From: Rhizobium sp. RM
GTDB lineage: Bacteria > Pseudomonadota > Alphaproteobacteria > Rhizobiales > Rhizobiaceae
Direction: 5' to 3'
NCBI RefSeq assembly: GCF_013390595.1
Contig: NZ_JACAWV010000007.1
Span: 620,001-684,000 of the forward strand
DNA: 64,000 nt
The notes beneath the pieces were generated by a model. It was not told the origin of the DNA. It worked only from the letters and a program-made list of their open reading frames with translations, and made no database searches. The stretch's first letter is position 1. Each line of letters starts with the position of its first letter. Position numbers and translations under genes: made by a program. Shown piece by piece: positions 16,879 through 26,683 of the stretch.

Positions 16879-18727
16879 ACAGCGCGGCGAGCTGTTCGGT
16901 CATCGCACCGGCCAGTTCATCGGCATCCACGATGGTAACAGCGCGACGATAATAACGGGTCACGTCATGGCCGATACCAATAGCCAGCAGTTCGACAGGC
17001 GACCGTGTCTCGATTTGCTCGATCACAGCCCGCAGGTGCCGTTCAAGGTAGTTGCCCGGATTGACCGAGAGCGTGGAGTCGTCGACTGGCGCACCGTCCG
17101 AAATCATCATCATGATCTTGCGCTGCTCAGGACGGCCAATCAGGCGGTTGTGCGCCCACATCAGCGCTTCACCATCGATGTTTTCTTTCAGCAGGCCCTC
17201 GCGCATCATCAGGCCAAGATTGCGACGAGCGCGGCGCCATGGCGCATCTGCGGACTTGTAGATGATGTGGCGCAAATCGTTGAGGCGTCCCGGCGAAGCA
17301 GGCTTGCTGTTGGCCAGCCACTGCTCGCGCGATTGGCCACCCTTCCATGCCTTGGTGGTGAAGCCAAGAATCTCCACCTTGACGCCCGAGCGCTCCAGTG
17401 TACGCGCCAGAATGTCGGCGCACGTCGCGGCAACGGTGATCGGGCGGCCACGCATCGAACCAGAATTGTCGATGACCAGCGATACGACCGTATCGCGGAA
17501 CTTGGTGTCGCGCTCCTTCTTGAAGGACAGCGGCTGCATTGGGTCGATGATGAGACGCACAAGACGCGCCGGATCGAGATAGCCCTCTTCCAGATCGAAA
17601 TCCCAAGAGCGATTCTGCTGCGCCATCAAGCGGCGCTGGAGACGGTTCGCGAGACGTCCGACAGCGCCCTGAAGATGGGCAAGCTGCTTGTCGAGGAAGG
17701 CGCGCAGACGGTCGAGTTCCGCCTCATCGCAAAGTTCCTCGGCATGAATTTCCTCGTCAAACTCCTGCGTGAAGATGCGGTAGTCGACCTTCTCGTTGAA
17801 ATCGTCAAACGGGCTGTTGGGTCGGCGTGTTTCGCCTGGTGTCTCGGAATCCTCGTCGAGATCGTCGGACATTTCCTCGTCCGACATCTCGGCGCCGTCC
17901 ATCTCGCCTTCTTCCATTTCCTCTTGCGAGGCTTCGTTCTCATCGGCGGGCGTCGCATCGGAACCGGCTTCCTCCTCGACCTGTTCTTCTTCGGTCTCGT
18001 TGGTCCGCGGTTGATCCTCGTCTGAATCGGCCTCCTGGCTTTCCGGCTCGTTGTCGTCGTCGCCGAAATCCTCTGCCATCTGCATGGACGTCAGCATCTT
18101 GCGAACAAGCTTCGAGAACGCTTTCTGGTCGCTGATGACATTTGACAGATCGTCGAGATCGCCGGCCGCCTTGTCCTCAATGAACTCCCGCCAAAGGTCG
18201 AGAACCTTGCCGGCGCTTGCAGGCGGCTTTTCGCCGGTCAGCTTTTCGCGCACGAGCATCGCCACCGCCTCGGCAATTGGCGCATCGTTCTGTGTGCTGA
18301 TGTCCGAAAAATTCGCCTTGGCATATTTCTCGGTGTTCATGGCGCGAATGTTGGAAGCCATGCCGGGCATGCGCAAAGCACCGATTGATTCAACGCGCGC
18401 CTGCTCCACTGCATCGAAGATCAGCCGGGCATCGGTTCCCTGCGGAGACATGGTCGCATGCACATCGCTGTCATGGCAGGCAAGGCGTAGCGCCATGGAA
18501 TCGCCCAGTCCACGCGTGATGGCGATTTCCTGCGCGGTCGGCTTCTTGGAAATTTCCGGCAAACGCATACGCTCGCCAGCAAGACCGGGTCGCTCGTTTG
18601 CAAATACAACCTCGACCTCGGAATCGCCTGCAACGGATCGTACGCAGCCGGCAATCGCCTGGCGTAGCGGCTCCGTATCGATCGCCGTACCCGGTTTCGC
18701 TCTGGAATTGTCGCCGCGCCCTGCCAT
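16826..18727 (-). CDS. cobT: Cobaltochelatase subunit CobT
   Basis: The 633-residue protein has a conserved N-terminal half, a very acidic linker (about 225-310, runs of Asp/Glu) and a C-terminal von Willebrand A domain with MIDAS motif DNSGS (near residue 420). Known role: with CobS it forms the AAA+ motor that drives CobN to insert cobalt into hydrogenobyrinic acid a,c-diamide in aerobic cobalamin synthesis. It follows cobS by about 100 bases on the same strand. No cobN and no cobalamin riboswitch are visible in the window. Confidence 0.95.
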   Translation of the reverse strand: MAGRGDNSRAKPGTAIDTEPLRQAIAGCVRSVAGDSEVEVVFANERPGLAGERMRLPEISKKPTAQEIAITRGLGDSMALRLACHDSDVHATMSPQGTDARLIFDAVEQARVESIGALRMPGMASNIRAMNTEKYAKANFSDISTQNDAPIAEAVAMLVREKLTGEKPPASAGKVLDLWREFIEDKAAGDLDDLSNVISDQKAFSKLVRKMLTSMQMAEDFGDDDNEPESQEADSDEDQPRTNETEEEQVEEEAGSDATPADENEASQEEMEEGEMDGAEMSDEEMSDDLDEDSETPGETRRPNSPFDDFNEKVDYRIFTQEFDEEIHAEELCDEAELDRLRAFLDKQLAHLQGAVGRLANRLQRRLMAQQNRSWDFDLEEGYLDPARLVRLIIDPMQPLSFKKERDTKFRDTVVSLVIDNSGSMRGRPITVAATCADILARTLERSGVKVEILGFTTKAWKGGQSREQWLANSKPASPGRLNDLRHIIYKSADAPWRRARRNLGLMMREGLLKENIDGEALMWAHNRLIGRPEQRKIMMMISDGAPVDDSTLSVNPGNYLERHLRAVIEQIETRSPVELLAIGIGHDVTRYYRRAVTIVDADELAGAMTEQLAALFEDTNSSAAPRRVRRAG

Positions 18728-18831
18728 TGTCTTTCCTGTCGATTCTCGACGCCCCAGAGCCGCCCATCGGAGATGCGCGGCCCTTCGGCGCCTTCACGTC
18801 ATCGGTGATGTTTCCCGGAAAACCGGAAAAA

Positions 18832-19821
18832 TCAGGCGCTCAAAACGATGTTCGCAGCGCTTTCCTTCAGTTCAACGCCGAATGCGCGCTGATACTGTTC
18901 CGCAACCAGCGTGCGCTCGAGTTCGTCGCACTTGTTGAGGAAGGTCACGCGGAATGCGAAGGCGATATCGCCGAAGATTTCCGCGTTTTCTGCCCAGGTG
19001 ATGACCGTACGAGGGCTCATGACGGTCGAAAGGTCGCCGTTGATGAAGGCCGAACGGGTCAGGTCAGCCACCCGCACCATTTTGGAAACGGTTTCACGCC
19101 CCTTCGGGTTGTTGAAGCTCTTCACCTTGGCAGCGATGATGTTCACTTCCTGCTCATGCGGCAGGTAGTTGAGCGTCGTCACGATGGACCAACGGTCCAT
19201 CTGCGCCTGGTTGATCTGCTGCGTGCCGTGGTAGAGGCCGGTGGTATCGCCGAGGCCGACGGTGTTTGCGGTCGCAAACAGGCGGAAGGCTGGATGAGGA
19301 CGGATAACTCGGCTCTGGTCAAGCAGCGTCAGACGACCGGAAGATTCCAGTACGCGCTGAATAACGAACATTACGTCCGGGCGGCCGGCATCGTATTCGT
19401 CGAAGACCAGCGCGACATTGTGCTGGTACGCCCATGGCAGAATGCCGTCCTTGAATTCGGTGACCTGCTTGCCGTCTTTCAGGACGATGGCGTCCTTGCC
19501 GACGAGATCGATACGGCTGACATGGCTGTCGAGGTTGACGCGAACGCAAGGCCAGTTGAGGCGCGCTGCGACCTGTTCGATATGGGTAGATTTACCGGTT
19601 CCGTGGAAGCCGGAGACCATGACACGTCGGTTGTGAGCAAAACCTGCAAGAATAGCAAGCGTTGTATCGCGGTCGAAAAGATAGTCTGGATCGAGGTCGG
19701 GAACATAGGCGTCGCCCTGCGAATAGGCAGGAACCCGCAGATCCGTATCAATGCCGAAAACCTCCCGCACGGACACGGTTGTGTCGGGCAGGTTAGAAAT
19801 ATCAAGGTCGATTTTGCTCAT
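18832..19821 (-). CDS. cobS: Cobaltochelatase subunit CobS
   Basis: This 329-residue AAA+ ATPase has Walker [10 protein letters not shown] (71-79), Walker B LVFDEYD and the sensor-like [10 protein letters not shown]. It begins [22 protein letters not shown], the usual CobS N-terminal motif. ATP hydrolysis by the CobST ring powers cobalt chelation. The start at 19821 is supported by GGAG nine bases upstream. It lies between a DnaJ-like gene and cobT, all minus strand. Confidence 0.95.
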   Translation of the reverse strand: MSKIDLDISNLPDTTVSVREVFGIDTDLRVPAYSQGDAYVPDLDPDYLFDRDTTLAILAGFAHNRRVMVSGFHGTGKSTHIEQVAARLNWPCVRVNLDSHVSRIDLVGKDAIVLKDGKQVTEFKDGILPWAYQHNVALVFDEYDAGRPDVMFVIQRVLESSGRLTLLDQSRVIRPHPAFRLFATANTVGLGDTTGLYHGTQQINQAQMDRWSIVTTLNYLPHEQEVNIIAAKVKSFNNPKGRETVSKMVRVADLTRSAFINGDLSTVMSPRTVITWAENAEIFGDIAFAFRVTFLNKCDELERTLVAEQYQRAFGVELKESAANIVLSA

Positions 19822-19887
19822 CACGTCTCCAAGGCGGGCGGCAGCCACCCGGCCACATCATAATCAGGCGGTAAACACGAAAAAGGC

Positions 19888-20523
19888 TTAGCAGAAACCT
19901 GACTGCTTTAACAATTGATATGCTTGAACAACAGCCCGAAAACGTTCTTCCGAACCACGATCGCCACCATTAGCATCTGGATGGTGCTTTTTGACAAGCT
20001 CCTTGTAGCGCCTTTTTATCTCTTCCTGTGTTGCACCTGCAGAAAGATCGAGCGTATCGAAGGCTTTGGCTTCCAGCGTCTTGAGCTTGCGGGCTTGCTG
20101 AATACGTTGGCTACCCGCCCTTCCCCCTTGCGCAAAACCATTGGTGAAGCCGAAAGGATCGCGGATACGGGCGTTGGCACCTGCTGCGCCGGACCGTAGG
20201 GTAGAATGCAGCGGACTGTCGCGCGCTGTCTTGTTGACGCCAACCGTCCATGTCGGGCGGTGACCGGTCACAGCTTCTTTCTGGTATCGGGCAATCTCGC
20301 CATCGGACAGGCCGGAGAAGTAGTTGTAGCCCTTGTTATAGTCCTTCACATGCTCGAAACAGAACAGGAAGAATTGCCCCTCGGCATTGCGGCCGACAGG
20401 TGCCCGGTGAACGCCCGGCTTGTCGCATCCATCCCACTGGCAGGTTGGCGCCTGAACCTCAGGCTCCTTTTCCCTTTTCCGACGCGTGCGGATGCGGTCA
20501 AAATATTTCGAATCCAGTTTCAT
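19888..20523 (-). CDS. J-domain (DnaJ-like) protein
   Basis: The 211-residue protein has its J domain at the C-terminus (about 158-208), with the essential HPD in KKHHPDANG, so it is a co-chaperone for an Hsp70. The N-terminal part carries a possible zinc site (CQWDGCDKPG, and a later C in FCFEH). This is the rhizobial layout usually found beside cobS. The start at 20523 gives MKLDSKYFDRIR. An assembly role for the chelatase motor is suggested only by position. Confidence 0.85.
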   Translation of the reverse strand: MKLDSKYFDRIRTRRKREKEPEVQAPTCQWDGCDKPGVHRAPVGRNAEGQFFLFCFEHVKDYNKGYNYFSGLSDGEIARYQKEAVTGHRPTWTVGVNKTARDSPLHSTLRSGAAGANARIRDPFGFTNGFAQGGRAGSQRIQQARKLKTLEAKAFDTLDLSAGATQEEIKRRYKELVKKHHPDANGGDRGSEERFRAVVQAYQLLKQSGFC

Positions 20524-20636
20524 GATGTCCTGATTATGGTGCGCGAAAGCACGCACAACAAGAATTGACAAATTGGAATGTTGCTGGCTTCTAGGTAGCC
20601 CCTTTTTAGAAAGCCAACAGGATTGGAGCAGCCAGC

Positions 20637-20918
20637 ATGTCCCTGCGCGAACGCATAGAAACCAAGCTCAAAGAGAGCTTTTCGCCGGAGCGGCTTCGGG
20701 TGATCGATGAAAGCCATATGCATGCCGGCCACCAGCCGGATATTACCGGCACGGGCGAGACGCATATGCGTGTACAGATAGTGGCGGAAGGCTTTCTCGG
20801 CAAGTCACGCGTCGACCGCCACAGGGCGATCAACGCACTTTTGAAGCCGGAGCTCGATGCCGGCCTGCATGCGCTTGCGATAGAGGCCGCAGCGCCGGGC
20901 GAACCCACCCGTTTCTAA
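20637..20918 (+). CDS. BolA family protein
   Basis: The 93-residue protein shows the BolA pattern: LRERIETKLKESFSPERLRVIDESHMHAGH, then HMRVQIVAEGFLGKSRVDRHRAINALL with the invariant His in VDRHR. BolA proteins bind Fe-S clusters together with monothiol glutaredoxins and influence morphology and iron regulation. It is divergent from the DnaJ-like gene; its stop lies two bases from the aroB stop. Confidence 0.93.
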   Translation: MSLRERIETKLKESFSPERLRVIDESHMHAGHQPDITGTGETHMRVQIVAEGFLGKSRVDRHRAINALLKPELDAGLHALAIEAAAPGEPTRF

Positions 20919-20920
20919 GC

Positions 20921-22054
20921 TCAGTCGGGATGCTTTTCCGACAGGAAAGACTGTACCTCGGACGCCGCAACATCATCGGCCACGAAAGATTGGCCGATGC
21001 CGTGGGTCAGGATGAAGGTGAGCTTGCCACCCTTTACCTTCTTGTCCTGGGCGATCGCCGCCATCAATGTTTCAACAGGCGGCAATTTGCCTGGAATATC
21101 CTTCATCGTCGTCGGCAGGCCGACAGCCTTCAGATGCGCTTCCACGCGCGCCGCATCATCCGGGCTTGCAAGGTTGAGGCGTGACGAGAACTGGTGGGCC
21201 AGCACCATGCCGATCGCAACACCTTCACCATGCACAAGTCGTTTACTGTCGTAATCTGTCGCGGCCTCCAGCGCATGGCCGAAAGTATGACCGAGATTGA
21301 GCAGCGCACGAACACCGTTTTCCTTCTCGTCGGCAACAACGACATCGGCCTTTGCCTGGCAGCTCGTCGCAATCGCCTGAATCCGGGCTGGACCGCCGCT
21401 TTTGATCTCGTCCCAGTTTTTCTCCAGCCAGAAGAAAAATTCAGGCTTGTCGATCAGGCCGTACTTCACGACCTCAGCATAACCGGCGCGAAATTCACGC
21501 GGGCTCAGCGTATCGAGAACGGCCGTATCTGCCAGAACCAGATCAGGCTGATGGAAGACACCAACAAGGTTTTTGCCATGCCGCGTGTTGATGCCCGTCT
21601 TCCCGCCGACCGACGAATCGACCTGTGCCAGAAGCGAGGTCGGGATCTGAACAAACCGCACACCGCGGCGCACGATGCCAGCCGCAAATCCGGCGAGATC
21701 ACCGATGACGCCGCCGCCGAGTGCGATCACCGCATCGTTGCGTTCAACACGCGCTGCCAGAACAGCGTCGCAAACCGTCATGAGATGCTCGAAACTCTTC
21801 GTCTTCTCGCCGGCGGGCAACGTCAGAGAGACGGCCTCGATACCATCCGTCTGAAGCCCATCCATCAGATTTTCGAGATAAAGCGGTGCCACATGCTCAT
21901 CGGTGATGATTGCGGCGCGCTTTCCCTTTAAACGGGCAGAAATCTCCCCACCTGCCCTGCCGATCAGCCCCGGCCCGATCAGAATGTCGTAGGCGCGTTC
22001 ACCGAGCGGCACATGGACGAGACGTTCTTCACTCTGGTTTTCGGCGGACGTCAT
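20921..22054 (-). CDS. aroB: 3-dehydroquinate synthase
   Basis: The 377-residue enzyme carries the NAD-binding GGGVIGDLAGF and the metal/substrate region PTSLLAQVDSSVGGKTGIN, plus a GHTFGHALE zinc ligand motif. It converts DAHP to 3-dehydroquinate, the second step of the shikimate pathway. Its ATG overlaps the aroK stop by four bases (22051-22054), forming the usual aroK-aroB operon. Confidence 0.97.
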   Translation of the reverse strand: MTSAENQSEERLVHVPLGERAYDILIGPGLIGRAGGEISARLKGKRAAIITDEHVAPLYLENLMDGLQTDGIEAVSLTLPAGEKTKSFEHLMTVCDAVLAARVERNDAVIALGGGVIGDLAGFAAGIVRRGVRFVQIPTSLLAQVDSSVGGKTGINTRHGKNLVGVFHQPDLVLADTAVLDTLSPREFRAGYAEVVKYGLIDKPEFFFWLEKNWDEIKSGGPARIQAIATSCQAKADVVVADEKENGVRALLNLGHTFGHALEAATDYDSKRLVHGEGVAIGMVLAHQFSSRLNLASPDDAARVEAHLKAVGLPTTMKDIPGKLPPVETLMAAIAQDKKVKGGKLTFILTHGIGQSFVADDVAASEVQSFLSEKHPD

Positions 22055-22641
22055 GGCATCTCATCTTTCTTTTCAATGCCGGCAATCGCGGCCAGCACTT
22101 CATTCACAATGATTTCCTTGCGCACGTCCCGCGATTCGATGGTCATGTCGGCTTCCGCATAAATCGGATAACGCTTCTCCATCAAAGCCGCGAGTGTCGC
22201 TTTCGGGTTTTCGGTTTTGAGAAGCGGTCGATGGTCACGCTTGTTCACGCGCTCCCACAAAACTTCGATATCCGCCTTCAGCCACAACGAAACACTGCCC
22301 CGCTTGATATGACGGCGGGTATTCTCGTTGATGAAAGCTCCGCCGCCTGTCGAAATGACCTTTGGCCCGCCGCGCATCAACCGTTTGATGACGCGGGTCT
22401 CGAGAGCCCGGAACTCATCTTCTCCGTAGGTAGCAAAAAGCTCCGAAATCGTCATCCGCGACACGCGCTCGATTTCGACATCCGTATCGATGAAGGAAAG
22501 CTTGAGTTGCTGTGCCACCAACCGGCCGATGGCGGATTTTCCCGCTCCCATAAGCCCGACAAAGACAATATTGCGCCGTCCGAGCTTCGCCCGCGCCTGT
22601 TCCCCAAGTGTGGATGGGACTGTTAAATTCGTTTCATTCAT
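22051..22641 (-). CDS. aroK: Shikimate kinase
   Basis: The 196-residue kinase has Walker A GLMGAGKSAIGR (near 29-40), shikimate-binding Asp in SFIDTDVEIE and the STGGGAF motif. It phosphorylates shikimate with ATP in chorismate synthesis. The N-terminal ~20 residues before the kinase fold are a common rhizobial extension. The gene is divergent from a small membrane protein and xerD. Confidence 0.95.
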   Translation of the reverse strand: MNETNLTVPSTLGEQARAKLGRRNIVFVGLMGAGKSAIGRLVAQQLKLSFIDTDVEIERVSRMTISELFATYGEDEFRALETRVIKRLMRGGPKVISTGGGAFINENTRRHIKRGSVSLWLKADIEVLWERVNKRDHRPLLKTENPKATLAALMEKRYPIYAEADMTIESRDVRKEIIVNEVLAAIAGIEKKDEMP

Positions 22642-22775
22642 AAATTTGAAAGCCCGTTTGGCATGGATATCTGCAAATGTTTACGAAGCGTCAAGCCAAA
22701 TTGCTGACTGAATTGCGTTGAATCACTTGGATACCCACGGCCATGCCGTGCACAATACCGCCGAATGGAGCCACT

Positions 22776-22949
22776 ATGCCGACCCTCTTCCGCTTCACGA
22801 TCGTACTGGCGACCATTGCAGGGCTGATCTATGGCAGCATGGTGCTCCTCGTAATGTTCGTACAGCCGCGCGAACGTGAGGTCACCGTGCGCATTCCTTC
22901 AGAGCGGCTAAACCCATCCACGACTGAACCCGCAAGGCGCGCACCATGA
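22776..22949 (+). CDS. Small membrane protein upstream of xerD
   Basis: This 57-residue protein has one membrane helix ([25 protein letters not shown], about 5-29) and a charged tail. The start at 22776 has GGAG upstream; the in-frame ATG at 22743 has none. Its stop overlaps the xerD ATG by four bases (ATGA, 22946-22949), so the two are translationally coupled. Similar tiny ORFs are common before rhizobial xerD; the function is unknown. A perfect 6-bp hairpin (22736-22750) lies just upstream. Confidence 0.7.
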   Translation: MPTLFRFTIVLATIAGLIYGSMVLLVMFVQPREREVTVRIPSERLNPSTTEPARRAP

Positions 22950-23920
22950 CCAATGTGCGTGGGATGAGCGGTCGGGATGGCGCCCGGCTTGAGAGTTTTC
23001 TGGAAATGATGAGCGCCGAGCGCGGCGCAGCCACAAACACGCTCTCCTCGTACGAGCACGACCTCTCGGATCTCCGCGAATTTCTGGCCGGACAAGGCCA
23101 ATCTCTGACAGAGGCGGAGGGCAACGATCTTTCCGCCTATCTGGCGCATCTTTCCGCGCAGGGCTTTGCATCGACCTCGCAGGCACGGCGCCTTTCATCG
23201 ATGCGCCAATTCTACCGCTTTCTCTATGCTGAAGGATTACGCGGCGACGATCCAACCGGCATTCTCGACGCGCCCAAGAAAGGCCGCGCCCTGCCCAAGA
23301 CAATGAGCGTAGCGGATGTGACGCGATTGTTGGCGCTGGCAGCGGACGAAGCGCAAGGCCAAGGCCCCGGTCAGCTTGGCCGGATCAGAATGCATCTGTT
23401 GCTGGAACTTCTCTACGCCACCGGCATGCGTGTCAGCGAACTTGTTTCGCTACCGTCCAAGGTGTTGCGCCACGAAGGCCGTTTCCTGATGATCCGTGGC
23501 AAAGGCAACAAGGACCGTATGGTGTTATTGTCGCGCACGGCCATCACGGCAATGACCGCATATGACGACGCCCGCAAGGTGCTTTCTCCCGAAAAAGCCA
23601 AGGCCGCCGAAGACAGTCCATGGCTTTTTCCCTCGAACGGGAAGGAAGGTCACCTGACGCGACAGGTTTTTGCCCGAGACCTGAAAGATATCGCAATCCG
23701 TGCCGGACTGAGCCCTTCTGCAATATCACCCCACGTCATGCGTCATGCCTTTGCCAGTCATCTGCTGCAAAATGGCGCAGACCTTCGTGCCGTGCAGGAA
23801 CTGCTCGGCCATTCAGACATTTCAACGACACAAATCTATACACATGTGCTGGAAGAACGCCTGCAAGAGCTGGTACAAACGCATCACCCTCTTGCCAAAC
23901 AGGCTAAAAACCTTGATTAG
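22946..23920 (+). CDS. xerD: Tyrosine recombinase XerD
   Basis: This is a 324-residue phage-integrase-fold recombinase with an N-terminal SAM-like core-binding domain (about 12-100). The full catalytic set is present: R162, K186, H263, R266 (HVMRH), H289 (LLGHSD) and nucleophile Y298 (IYTHV). Known role: with XerC it resolves chromosome dimers at dif next to FtsK. The ATGA coupling with the preceding small gene supports this start. It is a housekeeping recombinase; no attachment site or other integrase gene is nearby, so it does not indicate a mobile element. Confidence 0.93.
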   Translation: MTNVRGMSGRDGARLESFLEMMSAERGAATNTLSSYEHDLSDLREFLAGQGQSLTEAEGNDLSAYLAHLSAQGFASTSQARRLSSMRQFYRFLYAEGLRGDDPTGILDAPKKGRALPKTMSVADVTRLLALAADEAQGQGPGQLGRIRMHLLLELLYATGMRVSELVSLPSKVLRHEGRFLMIRGKGNKDRMVLLSRTAITAMTAYDDARKVLSPEKAKAAEDSPWLFPSNGKEGHLTRQVFARDLKDIAIRAGLSPSAISPHVMRHAFASHLLQNGADLRAVQELLGHSDISTTQIYTHVLEERLQELVQTHHPLAKQAKNLD

Positions 23921-23982
23921 AGCGACCGGAACCGCCGGATAACCCGGTCAAACCTTGCGCAAAACGATCGGAAACGGATCTC

Positions 23983-24936
23983 ATGCACAACTACCTCGAC
24001 TTCGAAAAACCTATCTCCGACCTTGAGGGCAAGATCATCGAGCTGAAGAAGCTTGCCGCCGAAGACGAGAGCATAGACACCTCGGAGGAGATCGGCCGTC
24101 TTGAAACGCGCGTCAACGACGCGATGCAGGACATCTATTCGAAACTGAATGCCTGGCAGAAAACGCAGGTCGCGCGCCATCCGCAGCGTCCGCACTTCAT
24201 CGACTATGCCAATGCGCTGTTCACCGATTTCACGCCGCTCGCCGGCGACCGTAAATTTTCTGAAGACGCCGCCATCCAGGCTGGCCTTGCCCGCTTTAAC
24301 GGCCAACCCGTTGCCATTATTGGCCAGGAAAAGGGTAACGACACCAAGTCGCGTCTCAAGCACAACTTCGGCAGCCCACGTCCGGAAGGATATCGCAAGG
24401 CGATCCGCGTGCTGGAACTGGCTGATCGTTTCTCGCTGCCGGTCGTCACCCTGATCGACACCGCTGGCGCTTATCCAGGCGTTGGCGCAGAAGAGCGCGG
24501 CCAGGCGGAAGCCATCGCCCGCTCGACGGAAATGTGCCTGAACGTCAAGGTTCCGATCGTCTCTGTCGTCATCGGTGAAGGTGGCTCGGGTGGCGCAATC
24601 GCAATTGCGACCGGCAATCGCGTCTATATGCTCGAGCACGCGATCTACTCGGTTATTTCCCCGGAAGGTGCCGCCTCCATTCTCTGGCGCGATTCGACCC
24701 GTGCCAAGGAAGCCGCGACCAACATGAAGATCACATCCGACGATCTGAAGTCGCTTGGCGTTATCGACGGCATCATTCCAGAGCCGATGGGCGGCGCCCA
24801 TCGCGATCCATCAAAGGTGATCAAGGCGACCGGTGACGTTATCGGCAAGGCGCTGGAAGACCTCTCGCAGCAGTCCGGTACGCAGTTGCGCGCCGAACGC
24901 CGCCAGAAATTCCTGGATATCGGCAGAAGCCTCTAA
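23983..24936 (+). CDS. accA: Acetyl-CoA carboxylase carboxyltransferase subunit alpha
   Basis: The 317-residue subunit begins [18 protein letters not shown], as in AccA, and contains the crotonase-like oxyanion region [16 protein letters not shown] and [11 protein letters not shown]. With AccD it transfers the carboxyl group from biotin to acetyl-CoA to make malonyl-CoA for fatty-acid synthesis. It is separated from xerD by 62 bases and is likely read from its own or the xerD promoter. Confidence 0.97.
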   Translation: MHNYLDFEKPISDLEGKIIELKKLAAEDESIDTSEEIGRLETRVNDAMQDIYSKLNAWQKTQVARHPQRPHFIDYANALFTDFTPLAGDRKFSEDAAIQAGLARFNGQPVAIIGQEKGNDTKSRLKHNFGSPRPEGYRKAIRVLELADRFSLPVVTLIDTAGAYPGVGAEERGQAEAIARSTEMCLNVKVPIVSVVIGEGGSGGAIAIATGNRVYMLEHAIYSVISPEGAASILWRDSTRAKEAATNMKITSDDLKSLGVIDGIIPEPMGGAHRDPSKVIKATGDVIGKALEDLSQQSGTQLRAERRQKFLDIGRSL

Positions 24937-25017
24937 GTCGCAGCCCCCAGATCTCTGCGCCTTATTTTCCAGACGGTCCGCCCCAACTCGGCCACAGTCA
25001 CGTCACATCAAAGTGAT

Positions 25018-25035
25018 GGGTCGGTAGCTCAGGGG
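25018..25035 (+). other. tRNA-5'-end-like fragment
   Basis: The 18-base string GGGTCGGTAGCTCAGGGG looks like the acceptor 5' strand plus first D-stem half of a tRNA, but nothing after it completes a cloverleaf. It may be a tRNA remnant or chance. Confidence 0.2.
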
Positions 25036-25139
25036 CGGATTCCGATTCAGTTAAGAAGATGTAAACGGTTAATATCGTATTTAAATTGCAGACGCGCAGG
25101 TGTAGAACTGCGCCGCGACATCGTCTTTCGGATCGACTC

Positions 25140-26435
25140 ATGCGTTTGACACATTTTGCACTGCTTGCCTGCACGGCGCTCGTTCTTACCGGCTGCAACG
25201 ACACGTTGGAAACCGTCGAGCGCGACGTATCTCACGTCAAGAACAAGGTCGACTATCCACTCGCGCCATCCATTCTGGCTGAGATGGACAAGAAGAACAT
25301 GGAGCGGACGTCGCCGATTGCGATCCGTATCTTCAAGGAAGAAGGCGTTCTGGAAATCTGGAAGGCCAAGCGAGACAATCGTTTCGACAAGATTGCCGAA
25401 TATCAGATCTGTGCCTGGTCCGGAAAACTTGGCCCCAAGGTCAAGGAAGGCGACCGCCAGGCGCCCGAGGGTTTCTACAACCTTACGCCTGCGCATCTCA
25501 ATCCTAATTCGAAATATTACCTCGCCATCAATACCGGGTTCCCGAACCGCTACGATCAGGCCAATGGCCGCAACGGCACGAACCTGATGATTCACGGCGC
25601 CTGCTCGTCTTCCGGCTGCTATTCGATGACGGACGCGCAGATTCTTGAAATCTACGGCTTTGCCAGAGACGCCTTCAAGGGCGGCCAGAAAACGGTACAG
25701 TTGCAGGCCTTCCCCTTCCGTATGACGGCGGAAAACATGGCTCGCCATCGCCAGAGCGAGCACCTAGAGTTCTGGAAAATGCTGAAGGTCGGCTACGACA
25801 ATTTCGAAGTCACCAAACGTCCACCTGAGGTGAATGTTTGCGAAAAGAAATATGTCTTCAACCAGCAGGTGGAAGGCGGTGCCGTGAACGCCTCCGCGCA
25901 GTGCCCTGCAATGAGCACCCCACCGGCATTGGCCAGTGCACTGTCGAGCTACGAAAAGACCTACGACCTCGCCTATGACAAGGCGATGAAGAAGTTCGAT
26001 GGCATGGCCTGGTACGACCCGAGCGAAGCCGAACGCAAAGCACTCGTCGCTGAAAAGCGCAAAGGTCGCGAGCCGGCTTACGCCCCGACCGGTTCCGCCC
26101 TGAAGGCTGGCAAGCTGATGAAGGAAACCGAGTACGCAGCGCTAATGGAAAAGAAAGCGCAGCAAGTGACCACGACGTCGCCAGCAACGACGGCGACCGC
26201 CTCTTCATTGCGTGGGCCCCGCCCGGCAGCAGCACAACCAGCAGCGCCGCAATCTAACCCGGCACCGGCTGCACCGACGATGGTCGCGTCTGCAGCAGCA
26301 CCGTCGTCTGGCGCTCCAGGCGGAGCAGCACAGAGCGTTCCCGTTCCAGCCATGAACCCCTTGGCCTATTCCGCAGCACCTCAGCCTGAAGCTCCGGAAA
26401 AGAAGCCATTCTGGAAGTTCTGGGCCAAGGAATGA
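25140..26435 (+). CDS. L,D-transpeptidase-family lipoprotein
   Basis: This is a 431-residue protein. A lipobox LTGC puts the lipidated Cys at 19. An ErfK/YbiS/YafK-type catalytic domain occupies about 55-240, with motif HGACSSSGC (152-160; Cys160 is the likely nucleophile). A helical charged region follows, then a Pro/Ala/Ser-rich low-complexity tail from about 345 ending in a basic/aromatic KKPFWKFWAK. Known activity of the family: 3-3 cross-links, or attachment of proteins to peptidoglycan. The start at 25140 is chosen for the signal peptide. The tusA-like gene overlaps its stop (ATGA). CtrA-like half sites lie about 60-90 bases upstream. Confidence 0.87.
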   Translation: MRLTHFALLACTALVLTGCNDTLETVERDVSHVKNKVDYPLAPSILAEMDKKNMERTSPIAIRIFKEEGVLEIWKAKRDNRFDKIAEYQICAWSGKLGPKVKEGDRQAPEGFYNLTPAHLNPNSKYYLAINTGFPNRYDQANGRNGTNLMIHGACSSSGCYSMTDAQILEIYGFARDAFKGGQKTVQLQAFPFRMTAENMARHRQSEHLEFWKMLKVGYDNFEVTKRPPEVNVCEKKYVFNQQVEGGAVNASAQCPAMSTPPALASALSSYEKTYDLAYDKAMKKFDGMAWYDPSEAERKALVAEKRKGREPAYAPTGSALKAGKLMKETEYAALMEKKAQQVTTTSPATTATASSLRGPRPAAAQPAAPQSNPAPAAPTMVASAAAPSSGAPGGAAQSVPVPAMNPLAYSAAPQPEAPEKKPFWKFWAKE

Positions 26436-26665
26436 GCCGGACGACCGAGATCCTGTTCGACTTGAGGGGGCTTAAATGCCCCCTTCCGGTTTTGAGGAGC
26501 CGCAAGAAACTCACAGCCCTCCAAGCTGGAGATACGCTCACTGTCGAGACGACAGACCCACTGGCAGTCATCGATATTCCGCACATGTGTAACGAAGATG
26601 GTCACACATTGCTGGAAACTGTCGCGACTGACACGGGGCATCGGTTCAGGATCGTTAAAGGCTGA
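26432..26665 (+). CDS. TusA-like sulfurtransferase/SirA-family protein
   Basis: The 77-residue protein has the TusA/SirA CPxP motif (C16-PLP) within DLRGLKCPLPVLRSRKKL. TusA proteins relay persulfide sulfur, for example to tRNA 2-thiouridine synthesis, which MnmA elsewhere in this window completes. Other SirA-fold proteins act in sulfur trafficking generally, so the exact partner is uncertain. It is coupled to the L,D-transpeptidase gene by ATGA overlap. Confidence 0.88.
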   Translation: MSRTTEILFDLRGLKCPLPVLRSRKKLTALQAGDTLTVETTDPLAVIDIPHMCNEDGHTLLETVATDTGHRFRIVKG

Positions 26666-26683
26666 CGCCGACCTTGCTGCCGG

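Noticed and set aside
16394..18025. 543-codon open frame on the plus strand
   Set aside because: Antisense to cobT and the phytase-like gene. Apparent membrane segments come from the complement of the acidic CobT linker.
18832..19863. Cobalamin riboswitch near cobS
   Set aside because: Only 66 bases separate cobS from the DnaJ-like gene and no B12-box-like sequence was seen there.
22946..23920. Tyrosine recombinase as a sign of a mobile element
   Set aside because: The sequence and setting are those of housekeeping xerD; no attachment repeats or cargo genes are seen.
25069..25084. TTAA-N8-TTAA as a full CtrA site
   Set aside because: The spacer is eight rather than seven bases, so it is only mentioned together with the neighbouring imperfect site.
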